A DNA stretch of 5,309 nucleotides from Candidatus Fonsibacter lacus (GCA_010021145.1 RGRP01000061.1:1-5309); one strand, 5' to 3'; counted from the first letter of the stretch, positions 1 through 4,740 are shown. Numbers and translations: made by a program. Notes: generated by a model not told the origin, from the sequence alone.

Positions 1-601
1 TTACGAAGCAATTAAAGAACTGCCAAAAGAAAACCAAGCCGAAGTTTGGAACGCAGTTTACGAACTTGGATTAAATGGAAACTATGTTTCTTTAAGTGGA
101 ATTAGTAAAACAATATTTACTTTAATTGCACCACAAATAGAAGCAAACTACAAAAAATTTATAAACGGAAGCAAACCAAAAACAAAGCAAAAGGAAAGCA
201 AAGAAGAAGCAAAACAAAAGCTACTTAAAAGCAAAACCGAAGGCAATGTAAATGATAATGTAAATGTAAATGATAATGTAAATGATAAATTTAATTTTTA
301 TGAATCTTTAATTAAATACGGATTCGATAAAGAGTTGGTTAAAGAATGGTTGCAAGTAAGAAAACAAAAGAAAGCCGTAAACACAAAAACTGCATTAAAC
401 TCTTTTATTAGCCAAGTAGAAAAAAACGGACAAGATAAAAACCTAATTTTGCAAACTTGCGTAGAACGTTCTTGGATTAGTTTTAAATCGGATTGGATAA
501 AGAAGAAAGAAGAAGAACTTTCCGACGATATGAAGGCTTATAATTACGTTCAAAAAATGAAAAATTACATAGACACCAAAGATTACAGAAATGCTGACTA
601 A
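1..601 (+). CDS. DUF6291-type phage replication protein, 5' end missing
   Basis: The reading frame is open from base 2 to the TAA at 599-601 (199 residues visible); the true start lies upstream of the window. The visible N-terminal part (YEAIKELPKENQAEVW, then YELGLNG, LSGISKTIFTLI and PQIEAN) matches the DUF6291 pattern found in phage and prophage replication genes of Bacteroidota. An Asn/Val/Asp linker follows (window residues about 82-95). The C-terminal part (about 96-175) is helical and basic, with the pattern KEWLQVRKQKKAVNTKTAL, like the C-terminal halves of DnaD-like or replisome-organiser proteins. The protein probably binds DNA and helps load the helicase encoded next. The family call is a recognition by eye; the loader role is inferred from gene order. 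The end overlaps the helicase start by 11 bases, suggesting coupled translation. Confidence 0.8.
   Translation, partial: YEAIKELPKENQAEVWNAVYELGLNGNYVSLSGISKTIFTLIAPQIEANYKKFINGSKPKTKQKESKEEAKQKLLKSKTEGNVNDNVNVNDNVNDKFNFYESLIKYGFDKELVKEWLQVRKQKKAVNTKTALNSFISQVEKNGQDKNLILQTCVERSWISFKSDWIKKKEEELSDDMKAYNYVQKMKNYIDTKDYRNAD
245..286 (+). repeat. In-frame hexamer repeat (seven AATGTA/AATGAT units)
   Basis: Seven consecutive 6-base units read AATGTA, AATGAT, AATGTA, AATGTA, AATGAT, AATGTA, AATGAT. They are in frame and encode the linker NVNDNVNVNDNVND between the N-terminal DUF6291 domain and the C-terminal domain. Because the unit is six bases, a gain or loss of units changes linker length without breaking the frame. 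Confidence 0.9.
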
Positions 602-1454
602 ACAAGGAGACACAATTAAATACCTACTTGACTACAAAGAAGGGAAGATTAAAGAAGGGTTGGGTATTGGTTGCGGGTTAGATGACTACCTAAGATTCAA
701 ACGCAAACAACTAAATATTATTCTTGGACACGATAATGTCGGGAAATCGCTTTGGATTAATTGGTACTTTCTTGTACTTGCACTAAAACACGGATTAAAG
801 TTTTGTTTGTGGTCGGGAGAAAATCAAAAGGGACAAATATTAAGGGACTTAATACAGATGTATGCGGGTGAACCATTTAAAAACCTAACTACCCAACAGA
901 TACAATCTTACCTTGGTTATTTAGAACAATTTTTTTACTTCGTGGATAATTCTAAACTTTACAAGCCGTTGGAACTTTTGACAATCTTTGAAAGTTCGGG
1001 GTGTGACGTTGCTTTAATTGACCCTTTCACGGGGTTAGATAGGGAAATGACATACGAAGGCAACTATACTTTTATGAATAAAGCCCGTGAGTTCGTTAAT
1101 AGAACGGGTATGACTATCTATATTAACACGCACCCCAATACAGAAAGTGGACGAAGTGGCAACTTGTATACTGAAGGCGATTGGAAAGGACATTTAAAGC
1201 CACCATTAAAAGACCATATCGAAGGCGGGAAGGCTTTTCTTAATCGTTGTGACGATATGTTTGTAATTCACCGGTTAATAAAACACGAAGAAATGAAGTA
1301 CAAAACTATGGTCGGCGTTGAAAAAGTCAAGGATATGGACACGGGCGGAAAACACACGGGACTAAACGAGCAGGTATTATGCAATTTTAACTATGGATTA
1401 GGCTTCGAAGTGTACGGAGTTAACCCAATAGAAGTAATAAAACACGGATTTTAA
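591..1454 (+). CDS. DnaB/RecA-fold (SF4) helicase-like ATPase, phage replication
   Basis: This 287-residue protein carries the motor core of a DnaB/Twinkle-type hexameric helicase. Visible motifs are Walker A GHDNVGKS (46-53), a motif-1a-like LWSGEN with the candidate catalytic Glu77, Walker B VALIDP (140-145), and the sensor His of NTHPN (His181). A later stretch, KAFLNRCDDMFVIHR, resembles the DnaB segment before the arginine finger, and the C-terminal VEKVKDMDTGGKHTGLNE resembles the last DnaB motif. It should use ATP to move along phage DNA at the replication fork. It lacks the DnaB N-terminal domain and any primase or TOPRIM domain, so it is a minimal version. The ATG at 591 overlaps the upstream stop and leaves about 45 residues before Walker A. 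A RecA-like recombination ATPase is the main alternative. Confidence 0.82.
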   Translation: MLTKQGDTIKYLLDYKEGKIKEGLGIGCGLDDYLRFKRKQLNIILGHDNVGKSLWINWYFLVLALKHGLKFCLWSGENQKGQILRDLIQMYAGEPFKNLTTQQIQSYLGYLEQFFYFVDNSKLYKPLELLTIFESSGCDVALIDPFTGLDREMTYEGNYTFMNKAREFVNRTGMTIYINTHPNTESGRSGNLYTEGDWKGHLKPPLKDHIEGGKAFLNRCDDMFVIHRLIKHEEMKYKTMVGVEKVKDMDTGGKHTGLNEQVLCNFNYGLGFEVYGVNPIEVIKHGF

Positions 1455-1464
1455 ATTAAAAATT

Positions 1465-1583
1465 ATGGACGATTATACGTTAATTAAAGCAAGTGTACTT
1501 TTAAACCACACTTTTACTTAGAACTAAAGTTAGAAAACAAGGAGTTAAAAACGGAAATAGAAAGCCTAATCACGGAGTTATGA
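1465..1583 (+). pseudogene. Coiled-coil mini-gene, copy 1, split between two frames
   Basis: An ATG at 1465 opens an 18-codon frame (MDDYTLIKASVLLNHTFT) that stops at TAG 1519-1521. The -1 frame, open from 1488 but lacking ATG, encodes YLELKLENKELKTEIESL and ends at TGA 1581-1583. That tail is a Leu/Glu/Lys heptad-like helix and closely matches the intact copy at 2651-2749. The frames could be joined by a frameshift: TTTAAAC at 1500-1506 lies in the overlap and is in the right phase for a -1 slip, giving 39 residues. A plain one-base mutation, or an ancestral start lost when the neighbouring DNA was exchanged, is equally compatible. The stop overlaps the next start as ATGA. Function unknown. 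Confidence 0.4.
1518..1583 (+). repeat. Direct repeat CC, copy 1 (66 bases)
   Basis: This stretch aligns without gaps to 2684-2749, with 8 mismatches in 66 bases by hand (about 88%). Similarity begins at the TTA of TTAGAACTA and ends at the TGA stop. It encodes the coiled-coil tail LELKLEN...TEL and marks the left edge of the methyltransferase cargo. Confidence 0.85.
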
Positions 1584-1813
1584 AAGATTTAGAAAATAAA
1601 ATATTATTTGGAAACCTTAATTTAAAAAACAAAAAAGGTACATATATAAAAAAAGATTGTGTTTTTTGTATTAATGATATTGAACACAAAGGAGAAAAAA
1701 TAATAAAAGTTTTAGATTATAAAATAATAGGAACTAAAAACAAAAGTAAAGGATTTACAGAAGTAAAAATAAGTAACGAAAAACGAAATAAAATAACGGG
1801 AGCATATGAATAA
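1580..1813 (+). CDS. Unknown small lysine-rich protein (77 aa)
   Basis: Not recognised. The 77-residue product is very rich in Lys, Ile and Asn and is basic overall. It has alternating hydrophobic residues in the middle (EKIIKVLDYKIIGT) suggesting short beta strands, and a single CVFC pair (27-30) with no second Cys pair, so a zinc site is not supported. There is no signal peptide or membrane segment. The ATG at 1580 overlaps the coiled-coil mini-gene stop as ATGA, and the gene end overlaps the methyltransferase start by 8 bases. The two genes probably form one translationally coupled cargo. It might serve the methyltransferase, but nothing in the sequence shows this. Base composition is strongly AT-rich, like the methyltransferase and unlike the helicase. 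Confidence 0.65.
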   Translation: MKDLENKILFGNLNLKNKKGTYIKKDCVFCINDIEHKGEKIIKVLDYKIIGTKNKSKGFTEVKISNEKRNKITGAYE

Positions 1814-2561
1814 TTTAGAATTAAACAAAATTTACTGCGAAAGTAATTTAGAAACAATGGCAAAGATGCCTAATGATTTTGTAGATATAGTGGTAACAAG
1901 CCCGCCATATAACATAGGCAAAAATCGAATTAATAATGAAAATGGAAAACCAACTTCAAAAAGTTATTTAGATTATGAAGATAATTTAAGTAAAGAAGAA
2001 TATTTTCAACAAACAAAAATTTGGATAGATGAACTTTTAAGAGTTACTAAACATCACGTTTTTTATAACATTCAAGAAATCACAGGCAATAAAGGAGTAA
2101 TAAGATTTATTCAAAATGAATATAAAGATTATCTAAAAGAAACATTTATTTGGGCTAAATCTAATCCCGCTTCTTGTATTGTTGATACTATGTGTGGAAG
2201 TGGGTATGAATATATATTTTGTTTTAGCCACGATAACCCGCAAAGTAGAAAATTTAATTATTGCGATTTTTCAAATAGAAAAGGAGATTATGTAAATAAT
2301 GTAATTATAAAGCCTTCTAATCACGATAAAGAAACTGCGGGGCATTCTTTTGCTTTTGGAGATTGGTTACCAAGATTTTTTATTAAGCATTTTAGTAAAG
2401 AAGGCGATATAGTATATGACCCATTTATGGGTACGGGAACAACTGCAAAAGCCGCTCACATTTATAAACGAAAATTTATAGGTAGTGAAATTTCACAAGA
2501 ATATGTGGATTTAGCAAATAAAAGATTAGAACCTTATTTAACGCAACAAACTTTATTTTAA
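1806..2561 (+). CDS. Site-specific DNA methyltransferase, beta group (N4-cytosine or N6-adenine)
   Basis: This 251-residue enzyme would transfer a methyl group from S-adenosylmethionine to an exocyclic amino group in DNA. Catalytic motif IV is TSPPYN (31-36) near the N terminus. The AdoMet-binding motif is DPFMGTGTT (205-213) near the C terminus, followed by FIGSEIS (224-230), where Glu228 is the likely ribose-binding acid. The order IV, middle region, I is that of the beta group, with target recognition likely in the middle. TSPPY is commoner in N4-cytosine enzymes, but N6-adenine cannot be excluded and the target cannot be read from the sequence. Length fits a complete solitary phage enzyme. 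No restriction endonuclease lies beside it, so protection from host restriction is the likeliest role. The protein ends in QQTLF, a possible sliding-clamp-binding pentapeptide. GGGAG four bases before ATG may help initiation. Confidence 0.92.
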   Translation: MNNLELNKIYCESNLETMAKMPNDFVDIVVTSPPYNIGKNRINNENGKPTSKSYLDYEDNLSKEEYFQQTKIWIDELLRVTKHHVFYNIQEITGNKGVIRFIQNEYKDYLKETFIWAKSNPASCIVDTMCGSGYEYIFCFSHDNPQSRKFNYCDFSNRKGDYVNNVIIKPSNHDKETAGHSFAFGDWLPRFFIKHFSKEGDIVYDPFMGTGTTAKAAHIYKRKFIGSEISQEYVDLANKRLEPYLTQQTLF

Positions 2562-2640
2562 TATGAACTGCTATAATTGTAAAGAAGAATTAATTTGGAA
2601 CTCAGATTTTGATTTTGAAGATTTTGATTTAGAAGGAATA
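2556..2640 (+). repeat. Direct repeat Zn, copy A (85 bases)
   Basis: This segment aligns without gaps to 3457-3541, with 4 mismatches in 85 bases by hand (about 95%). It starts in the last codons of the methyltransferase (TTTTAAT before ATG) and ends sharply at GGAATA, after which the two copies have nothing in common. It covers the first 26 codons of the zinc-ribbon mini-gene. Confidence 0.92.
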
Positions 2641-2643
2641 TAG
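2563..2643 (+). pseudogene. Truncated zinc-ribbon mini-gene, copy A (26 aa)
   Basis: An ATG one base after the methyltransferase stop opens a 26-codon frame (MNCYNCKEELIWNSDFDFED, then FDLEGI) that meets TAG at 2641-2643. It repeats the first 26 codons of the intact 54-codon gene at 3464 but loses the second half with its CPNEEC knuckle. Only one of the two expected Cys pairs (Cys3, Cys6) remains, so it could not form a complete zinc ribbon alone. Three of its four base differences from the intact copy are silent, and the fourth changes Gln to Glu. That fits either a recent duplication or selection on both copies. It may still be translated as a short peptide. Confidence 0.75.
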
Positions 2644-2650
2644 AGCGGCT

Positions 2651-2749
2651 ATGCAAACTTGTTTTAGATTAGAAAGAATAAATTTAGAACTAAAGTTAGA
2701 AAACAGAGAATTAAAAACGGAAATAGAATCTTTAACCACGGAGTTATGA
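2651..2749 (+). CDS. Small coiled-coil protein, copy 2 (32 aa)
   Basis: A 32-codon frame begins MQTCFRLERINLELKLEN and ends TEIESLTTEL at TGA 2747-2749. Hydrophobic Leu/Ile residues alternate with Glu and Lys in a heptad-like pattern, predicting a single amphipathic helix or short coiled coil. It shares its last 21 codons with the disrupted copy at 1518-1583, mostly with conservative or silent changes, which supports it being a real coding sequence despite its size. It starts just 7 bases after the truncated zinc-ribbon copy and lies directly before the Mom-like gene. The function is unknown; a small helper or leader peptide for the following gene is possible but unsupported. Confidence 0.5.
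   Translation: MQTCFRLERINLELKLENRELKTEIESLTTEL
2684..2749 (+). repeat. Direct repeat CC, copy 2 (66 bases)
   Basis: Partner of 1518-1583, offset by 1166 bases. It ends at the TGA stop, immediately before the 23-base leader of the Mom-like gene, so it marks the left edge of the second cargo as copy 1 does for the first. Confidence 0.85.
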
Positions 2750-2772
2750 TTTAAACTTAATAATATTGTAAA

Positions 2773-3462
2773 ATGAGTATAAAAAATAAATATTTAGTTA
2801 AACCAATAGATTCTTTTTTGTGTAAAGAATGGTTATTAAAAAAACATTATTTAAAAAGGTGGGTTTCTTTTACATATTCGTTTGGATTATTTGAAAATAA
2901 TTTCCTTGTAGGAGTTTTAACATTCGGTAATGCCATTCCTTTAACTATGAAAAAATCTTTATTTGGTGAAAAATATATGCATTTGGTATATGAATTAAAT
3001 AGATTATGTACTAATGATAATTTAGATAAAAACGCAAATAGCTATTTCATTTCTCAAGCATTTAAATTATTACCAAAGCCGTTTATTATTGTTAGTTATG
3101 CGGATAAATCGGTAGGTCACAATGGGTATATATATCAAGCTACTAATTTTATATTTACGGGCGAAAGCCATACCCAATTAGATTGGAAATTAAAAGGAAG
3201 TGAACATTTACATTCAAGAACTTTAATGGATGAATTCCCATTTCAAAAGGATAGGATAAAAAAATTAAAAGAAAAATATAAGGATAATTTATACCAAGTT
3301 AAACGAGAACCAAAATATAGATATGTTTATGTTTTAGCAGATAAAAAAAAACGTAAAGAAATAATGAATAACAAAAAATTTAACATACAAACATATCCAA
3401 AAGGAGATAATATAAGATACGATGCAACATATAAACCAATAATACAAACACAACTTTTTTAA
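2773..3462 (+). CDS. mom: Mom-like DNA adenine modification protein (GNAT fold)
   Basis: The 229-residue protein matches the phage Mu Mom family, which converts adenine in DNA to N6-methylcarbamoyl-adenine and so blocks many restriction enzymes. Diagnostic stretches are HY (25-26), the strand pair VSFTYSFGLFENNFLVGVLTF, ELNRLC (74-79), and VSYADKSVGHNGYIYQATNF (107-126), ending in IFTG. From memory, Mu Mom uses His48, Tyr49, Asp139 and Tyr149 at an iron-containing active site. Here His25, Tyr26, Asp111 and Tyr121 are the counterparts, with the same ten-residue Asp-Tyr spacing. A basic C-terminal extension follows (KYRYVYVLADKKKR), ending in QTQLF, a possible sliding-clamp motif. It lies between two zinc-ribbon mini-genes and is very AT-rich (41 G+C in 2761-2940 by hand count). 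The family call is strong; the exact modification is inferred. Confidence 0.83.
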   Translation: MSIKNKYLVKPIDSFLCKEWLLKKHYLKRWVSFTYSFGLFENNFLVGVLTFGNAIPLTMKKSLFGEKYMHLVYELNRLCTNDNLDKNANSYFISQAFKLLPKPFIIVSYADKSVGHNGYIYQATNFIFTGESHTQLDWKLKGSEHLHSRTLMDEFPFQKDRIKKLKEKYKDNLYQVKREPKYRYVYVLADKKKRKEIMNNKKFNIQTYPKGDNIRYDATYKPIIQTQLF

Positions 3463-3541
3463 TATGAACTGTTATAATTGTAAACAAGAATTAATTTGGA
3501 ATTCAGATTTTGATTTTGAAGATTTCGATTTAGAAGGAATA
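3457..3541 (+). repeat. Direct repeat Zn, copy B (85 bases)
   Basis: Partner of 2556-2640, offset by 901 bases. It begins in the last codons of the Mom-like gene and covers the first 26 codons of the intact zinc-ribbon gene. Both copies start with the same TTTTAAT-ATG junction, although the preceding genes are unrelated. Confidence 0.92.
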
Positions 3542-3628
3542 GGAATAGTTACTATTTTAACTTGTCCTAACGAAGAATGTAATGTAAACGAAGTTCGAGT
3601 ATATCAAAGCGAAAATTATGAAGTGTAA
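3464..3628 (+). CDS. Small zinc-ribbon protein, copy B, intact (54 aa)
   Basis: The 54-residue product has two cysteine knuckles, MNCYNCKQEL (Cys3, Cys6) and TCPNEECN (Cys34, Cys39). They are separated by an acidic stretch with the alternating pattern DFDFEDFD and by a short beta-like GIVTIL segment. This is the layout of a minimal zinc ribbon. The ATG follows the Mom-like stop by one base, and the gene end overlaps the NinG start by 11 bases. Its position beside a Mom-like gene recalls Mu Com, a small zinc-binding protein that activates mom translation. In Mu, however, com lies upstream of mom, and similar mini-genes may occur without mom, so this remains speculative. Binding to nucleic acid or protein is plausible. 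It is too short for most gene callers. Confidence 0.72.
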   Translation: MNCYNCKQELIWNSDFDFEDFDLEGIGIVTILTCPNEECNVNEVRVYQSENYEV

Positions 3629-4133
3629 AAACTGCAAAGCCGAATTTAGCCCCGTAAGGTTTAACCAAAAATACTGCTTTGAATCCGACTGCGTTCGTGT
3701 TTGGGTAGAAGCGGAAAAGGAAAAGCAATGGAAGAAAAAGAAGAAACAACTAAAAGACGAATTACAGACCTTACCCGAACTTCTTAAATTAGCCCAAATA
3801 ACGTTTAACAAGTACATAAGATTAAGAGACAAGGATAAACCTTGTATAAGTTGCGAAAAGCCGTTAGGAGCGAAATACGACGCGGGACATTATTTCAGTA
3901 TGGGGGGACATAAGGCAGTAACCTTTGACGAAGATAACGTACACGCCCAATGCGTTACTTGTAATCAATATAAACACGGAAACTTACTTAATTATCAAAT
4001 AGGAATCCAACAGAGAATAGGAGCGGATAGGCTAATAGAACTACATTCCCGCGCCCACGAAGTAAAGAAGTGGACAAAAGACGAACTAAAAGACATTATA
4101 AAAATGTATAAATCTAAAATAAATGAGATTTGA
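3618..4133 (+). CDS. ninG: NinG-family (lambda Rap-like) recombination protein
   Basis: This 171-residue protein fits the NinG/Rap family, which in lambda resolves branched recombination intermediates and promotes recombination with phage annealing proteins. The N-terminal zinc knuckle is CKNC (3-6) with Cys20 and Cys25. A very basic helical stretch follows (EKEKQWKKKKKQ, 33-44). The conserved NinG core is then PCISCEKPLG (75-84), DAGHYFSMGG (88-97), FDEDNVHAQCVTCNQYKHGN (103-122) and a Tyr-Gln-Ile-Gly-Ile helix. Cys76, Cys79, Cys112 and Cys115 are the likely second zinc site, and the DAGH motif resembles HNH-type nuclease folds. Length is near the family norm and the start overlaps the zinc-ribbon gene. 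Its partner here is probably the ERF protein encoded downstream. Base composition returns to about 40% G+C (3841-4020), like the phage backbone. Confidence 0.9.
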   Translation: MKCKNCKAEFSPVRFNQKYCFESDCVRVWVEAEKEKQWKKKKKQLKDELQTLPELLKLAQITFNKYIRLRDKDKPCISCEKPLGAKYDAGHYFSMGGHKAVTFDEDNVHAQCVTCNQYKHGNLLNYQIGIQQRIGADRLIELHSRAHEVKKWTKDELKDIIKMYKSKINEI

Positions 4134-4315
4134 AACACTTAAAGACCTTCAAAACGAATACGAAGCAATCTCGATTTTTTGCGATGAATACGAATTAAGT
4201 TGCAGAAAGTTGGATAAGAATAGGGGGAAGAAAACCCCGTGAAAATTCCTTTAACGATATTGAGTTAATGGCTTACTTTGAAAGGTCAAAAGAACTAATA
4301 GAAAAAAAAATTTAA
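4123..4315 (+). pseudogene. Small DNA-binding-like gene broken in a G5 run
   Basis: The ATG at 4123 overlaps the NinG stop by 11 bases and opens a frame beginning MRFETLKDLQNEYEAIS that meets TGA at 4240-4242 after 39 codons. The +1 frame, open from 4199 to TAA at 4313-4315 with no useful start, continues the protein as GRKPRENSFNDIELMAYFER. Removing one G from the run of five at 4223-4227 joins both halves into 63 residues containing NRGRKPRENS, a basic loop of AT-hook type. The second half encodes a regular amphipathic helix, so it looks like real coding sequence. A natural frameshift, homopolymer phase variation and a sequencing or assembly error are all possible. The gene family is not recognised. 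Confidence 0.6.
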
Positions 4316-4334
4316 AAAAATTTATATCAAAGTA

Positions 4335-4364
4335 TTGCAGATTAAAAAATAAGTATTACATTTG
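4335..4364 (+). promoter_or_regulatory. Bacteroidota-type promoter (TTG-N19-TACATTTG)
   Basis: TTG at 4335-4337 is followed after 19 bases by TACATTTG at 4357-4364, a perfect match to the TAnnTTTG -7 element of the primary Bacteroidota sigma factor with near-ideal spacing. Transcription would start near 4371, about 18 bases before the ATG at 4389. The site lies in the only non-coding gap after NinG and should drive the small gene at 4389, with possible read-through into the ERF gene. Confidence 0.75.
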
Positions 4365-4388
4365 TGTATAATTAAAAACGAAAACGCT

Positions 4389-4691
4389 ATGAAAACAATT
4401 AAATTAACACAAGAGCAGTATAATAGAAGCCTAAAAGCTAAAGGAATGAATCACTTATGGATTTATTCTAAAAACGATACCACTCAACGTACTCATAACA
4501 ATAGTATATTTTTAACAAAAACAATCGGAGAACCTTTTGCTTGTTTGGTAGTTGAATATGATGGATGGTTTTCCGATAATGATATTGAAAAAGTATTTGG
4601 TAAAGGTGTTTTTTATGATGGCGCAGTAAGTCCTGATGATAAAGAAAATATGAATGTACCCGTTTACTACGTTAAAGGATTGGTTAAGTAA
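4389..4691 (+). CDS. Unknown small soluble protein with its own promoter (100 aa)
   Basis: The product is not recognised. It has 100 residues, no membrane segment and no signal peptide, with aromatic-rich beta-like stretches (LWIYSKNDT, PFACLVVEYDGWFSDND) and an acidic middle (AVSPDDKENMNVP). The ATG at 4389 is preferred over an in-frame TTG at 4362 because that TTG lies inside the -7 promoter element. The gene is lower in G+C than its neighbours (54 of 180 bases in 4441-4620 by hand). A promoter precedes it and a weak hairpin follows it, which is the layout of a phage moron, a gene inserted as its own transcription unit. It could be an anti-host or anti-defence protein, but nothing in the sequence shows this. 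Confidence 0.8.
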   Translation: MKTIKLTQEQYNRSLKAKGMNHLWIYSKNDTTQRTHNNSIFLTKTIGEPFACLVVEYDGWFSDNDIEKVFGKGVFYDGAVSPDDKENMNVPVYYVKGLVK

Positions 4692-4704
4692 TTAAAAACA
4701 AGGG

Positions 4705-4733
4705 GTGCGACTTGGTAACGCACGTTAATTTTT
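4705..4733 (+). terminator. Weak hairpin with T-rich tail in the ERF leader
   Basis: GTGCG at 4705-4709 can pair with CGCAC at 4719-4723 around a 9-base loop, followed by TTAATTTTT (4725-4733). This resembles a short intrinsic terminator for the gene ending at 4691, or a leader hairpin just before the ERF start at 4741. The stem is only 5 pairs, so full termination is doubtful and partial read-through is likely. Confidence 0.35.
4716..4727. promoter_or_regulatory. Candidate operator palindrome TAACG-CA-CGTTA
   Basis: A 12-base inverted repeat has perfect 5-base arms and a 2-base centre, 13 bases upstream of the ERF ATG. It overlaps the right arm of the hairpin at 4705-4723. Its size fits a half-turn repressor site, but only this one copy was noticed in the window. 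Confidence 0.3.
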
Positions 4734-4740
4734 ATACGCT

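Noticed and set aside
245..286. Hexamer repeats as a CRISPR or replication-origin iteron array
   Set aside because: The units are contiguous, in frame and encode a linker. There are no spacers, and the period of six bases is too short for CRISPR repeats or iterons.
444..451. TAATTTTG, a match to the -7 promoter element
   Set aside because: It lies inside a coding region, with no TTG at the right distance and no gene starting nearby.
335..601. An 88-residue gene starting at TTG 335
   Set aside because: The frame is open to the window edge and the upstream part matches DUF6291, so this is only the C-terminal part of a longer gene.
1806..2561. Methyltransferase as half of a restriction-modification system
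   Set aside because: No neighbouring frame resembles a restriction endonuclease, and the setting is a phage replication region.
2761..2768. TAATATTG before the Mom-like gene as a promoter
   Set aside because: It misses one consensus base and is only 4 bases from the ATG, so transcription would start inside the gene.
2556..3541. Cargo between direct repeats as an insertion sequence or integron cassette
   Set aside because: No transposase or integrase, no terminal inverted repeats and no attC-like fold are seen. The repeats are coding sequence of mini-genes.
3557..3832. Reading frames on the minus strand opposite the zinc-ribbon and NinG genes
   Set aside because: The products are rich in Phe and Ser from reading Lys-rich codons backwards, and both strand context and clear NinG homology favour the + strand genes.
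4362..4388. A nine-codon N-terminal extension of the gene at 4389, from TTG 4362
   Set aside because: The TTG lies inside the TACATTTG promoter element and upstream of the predicted transcript start.
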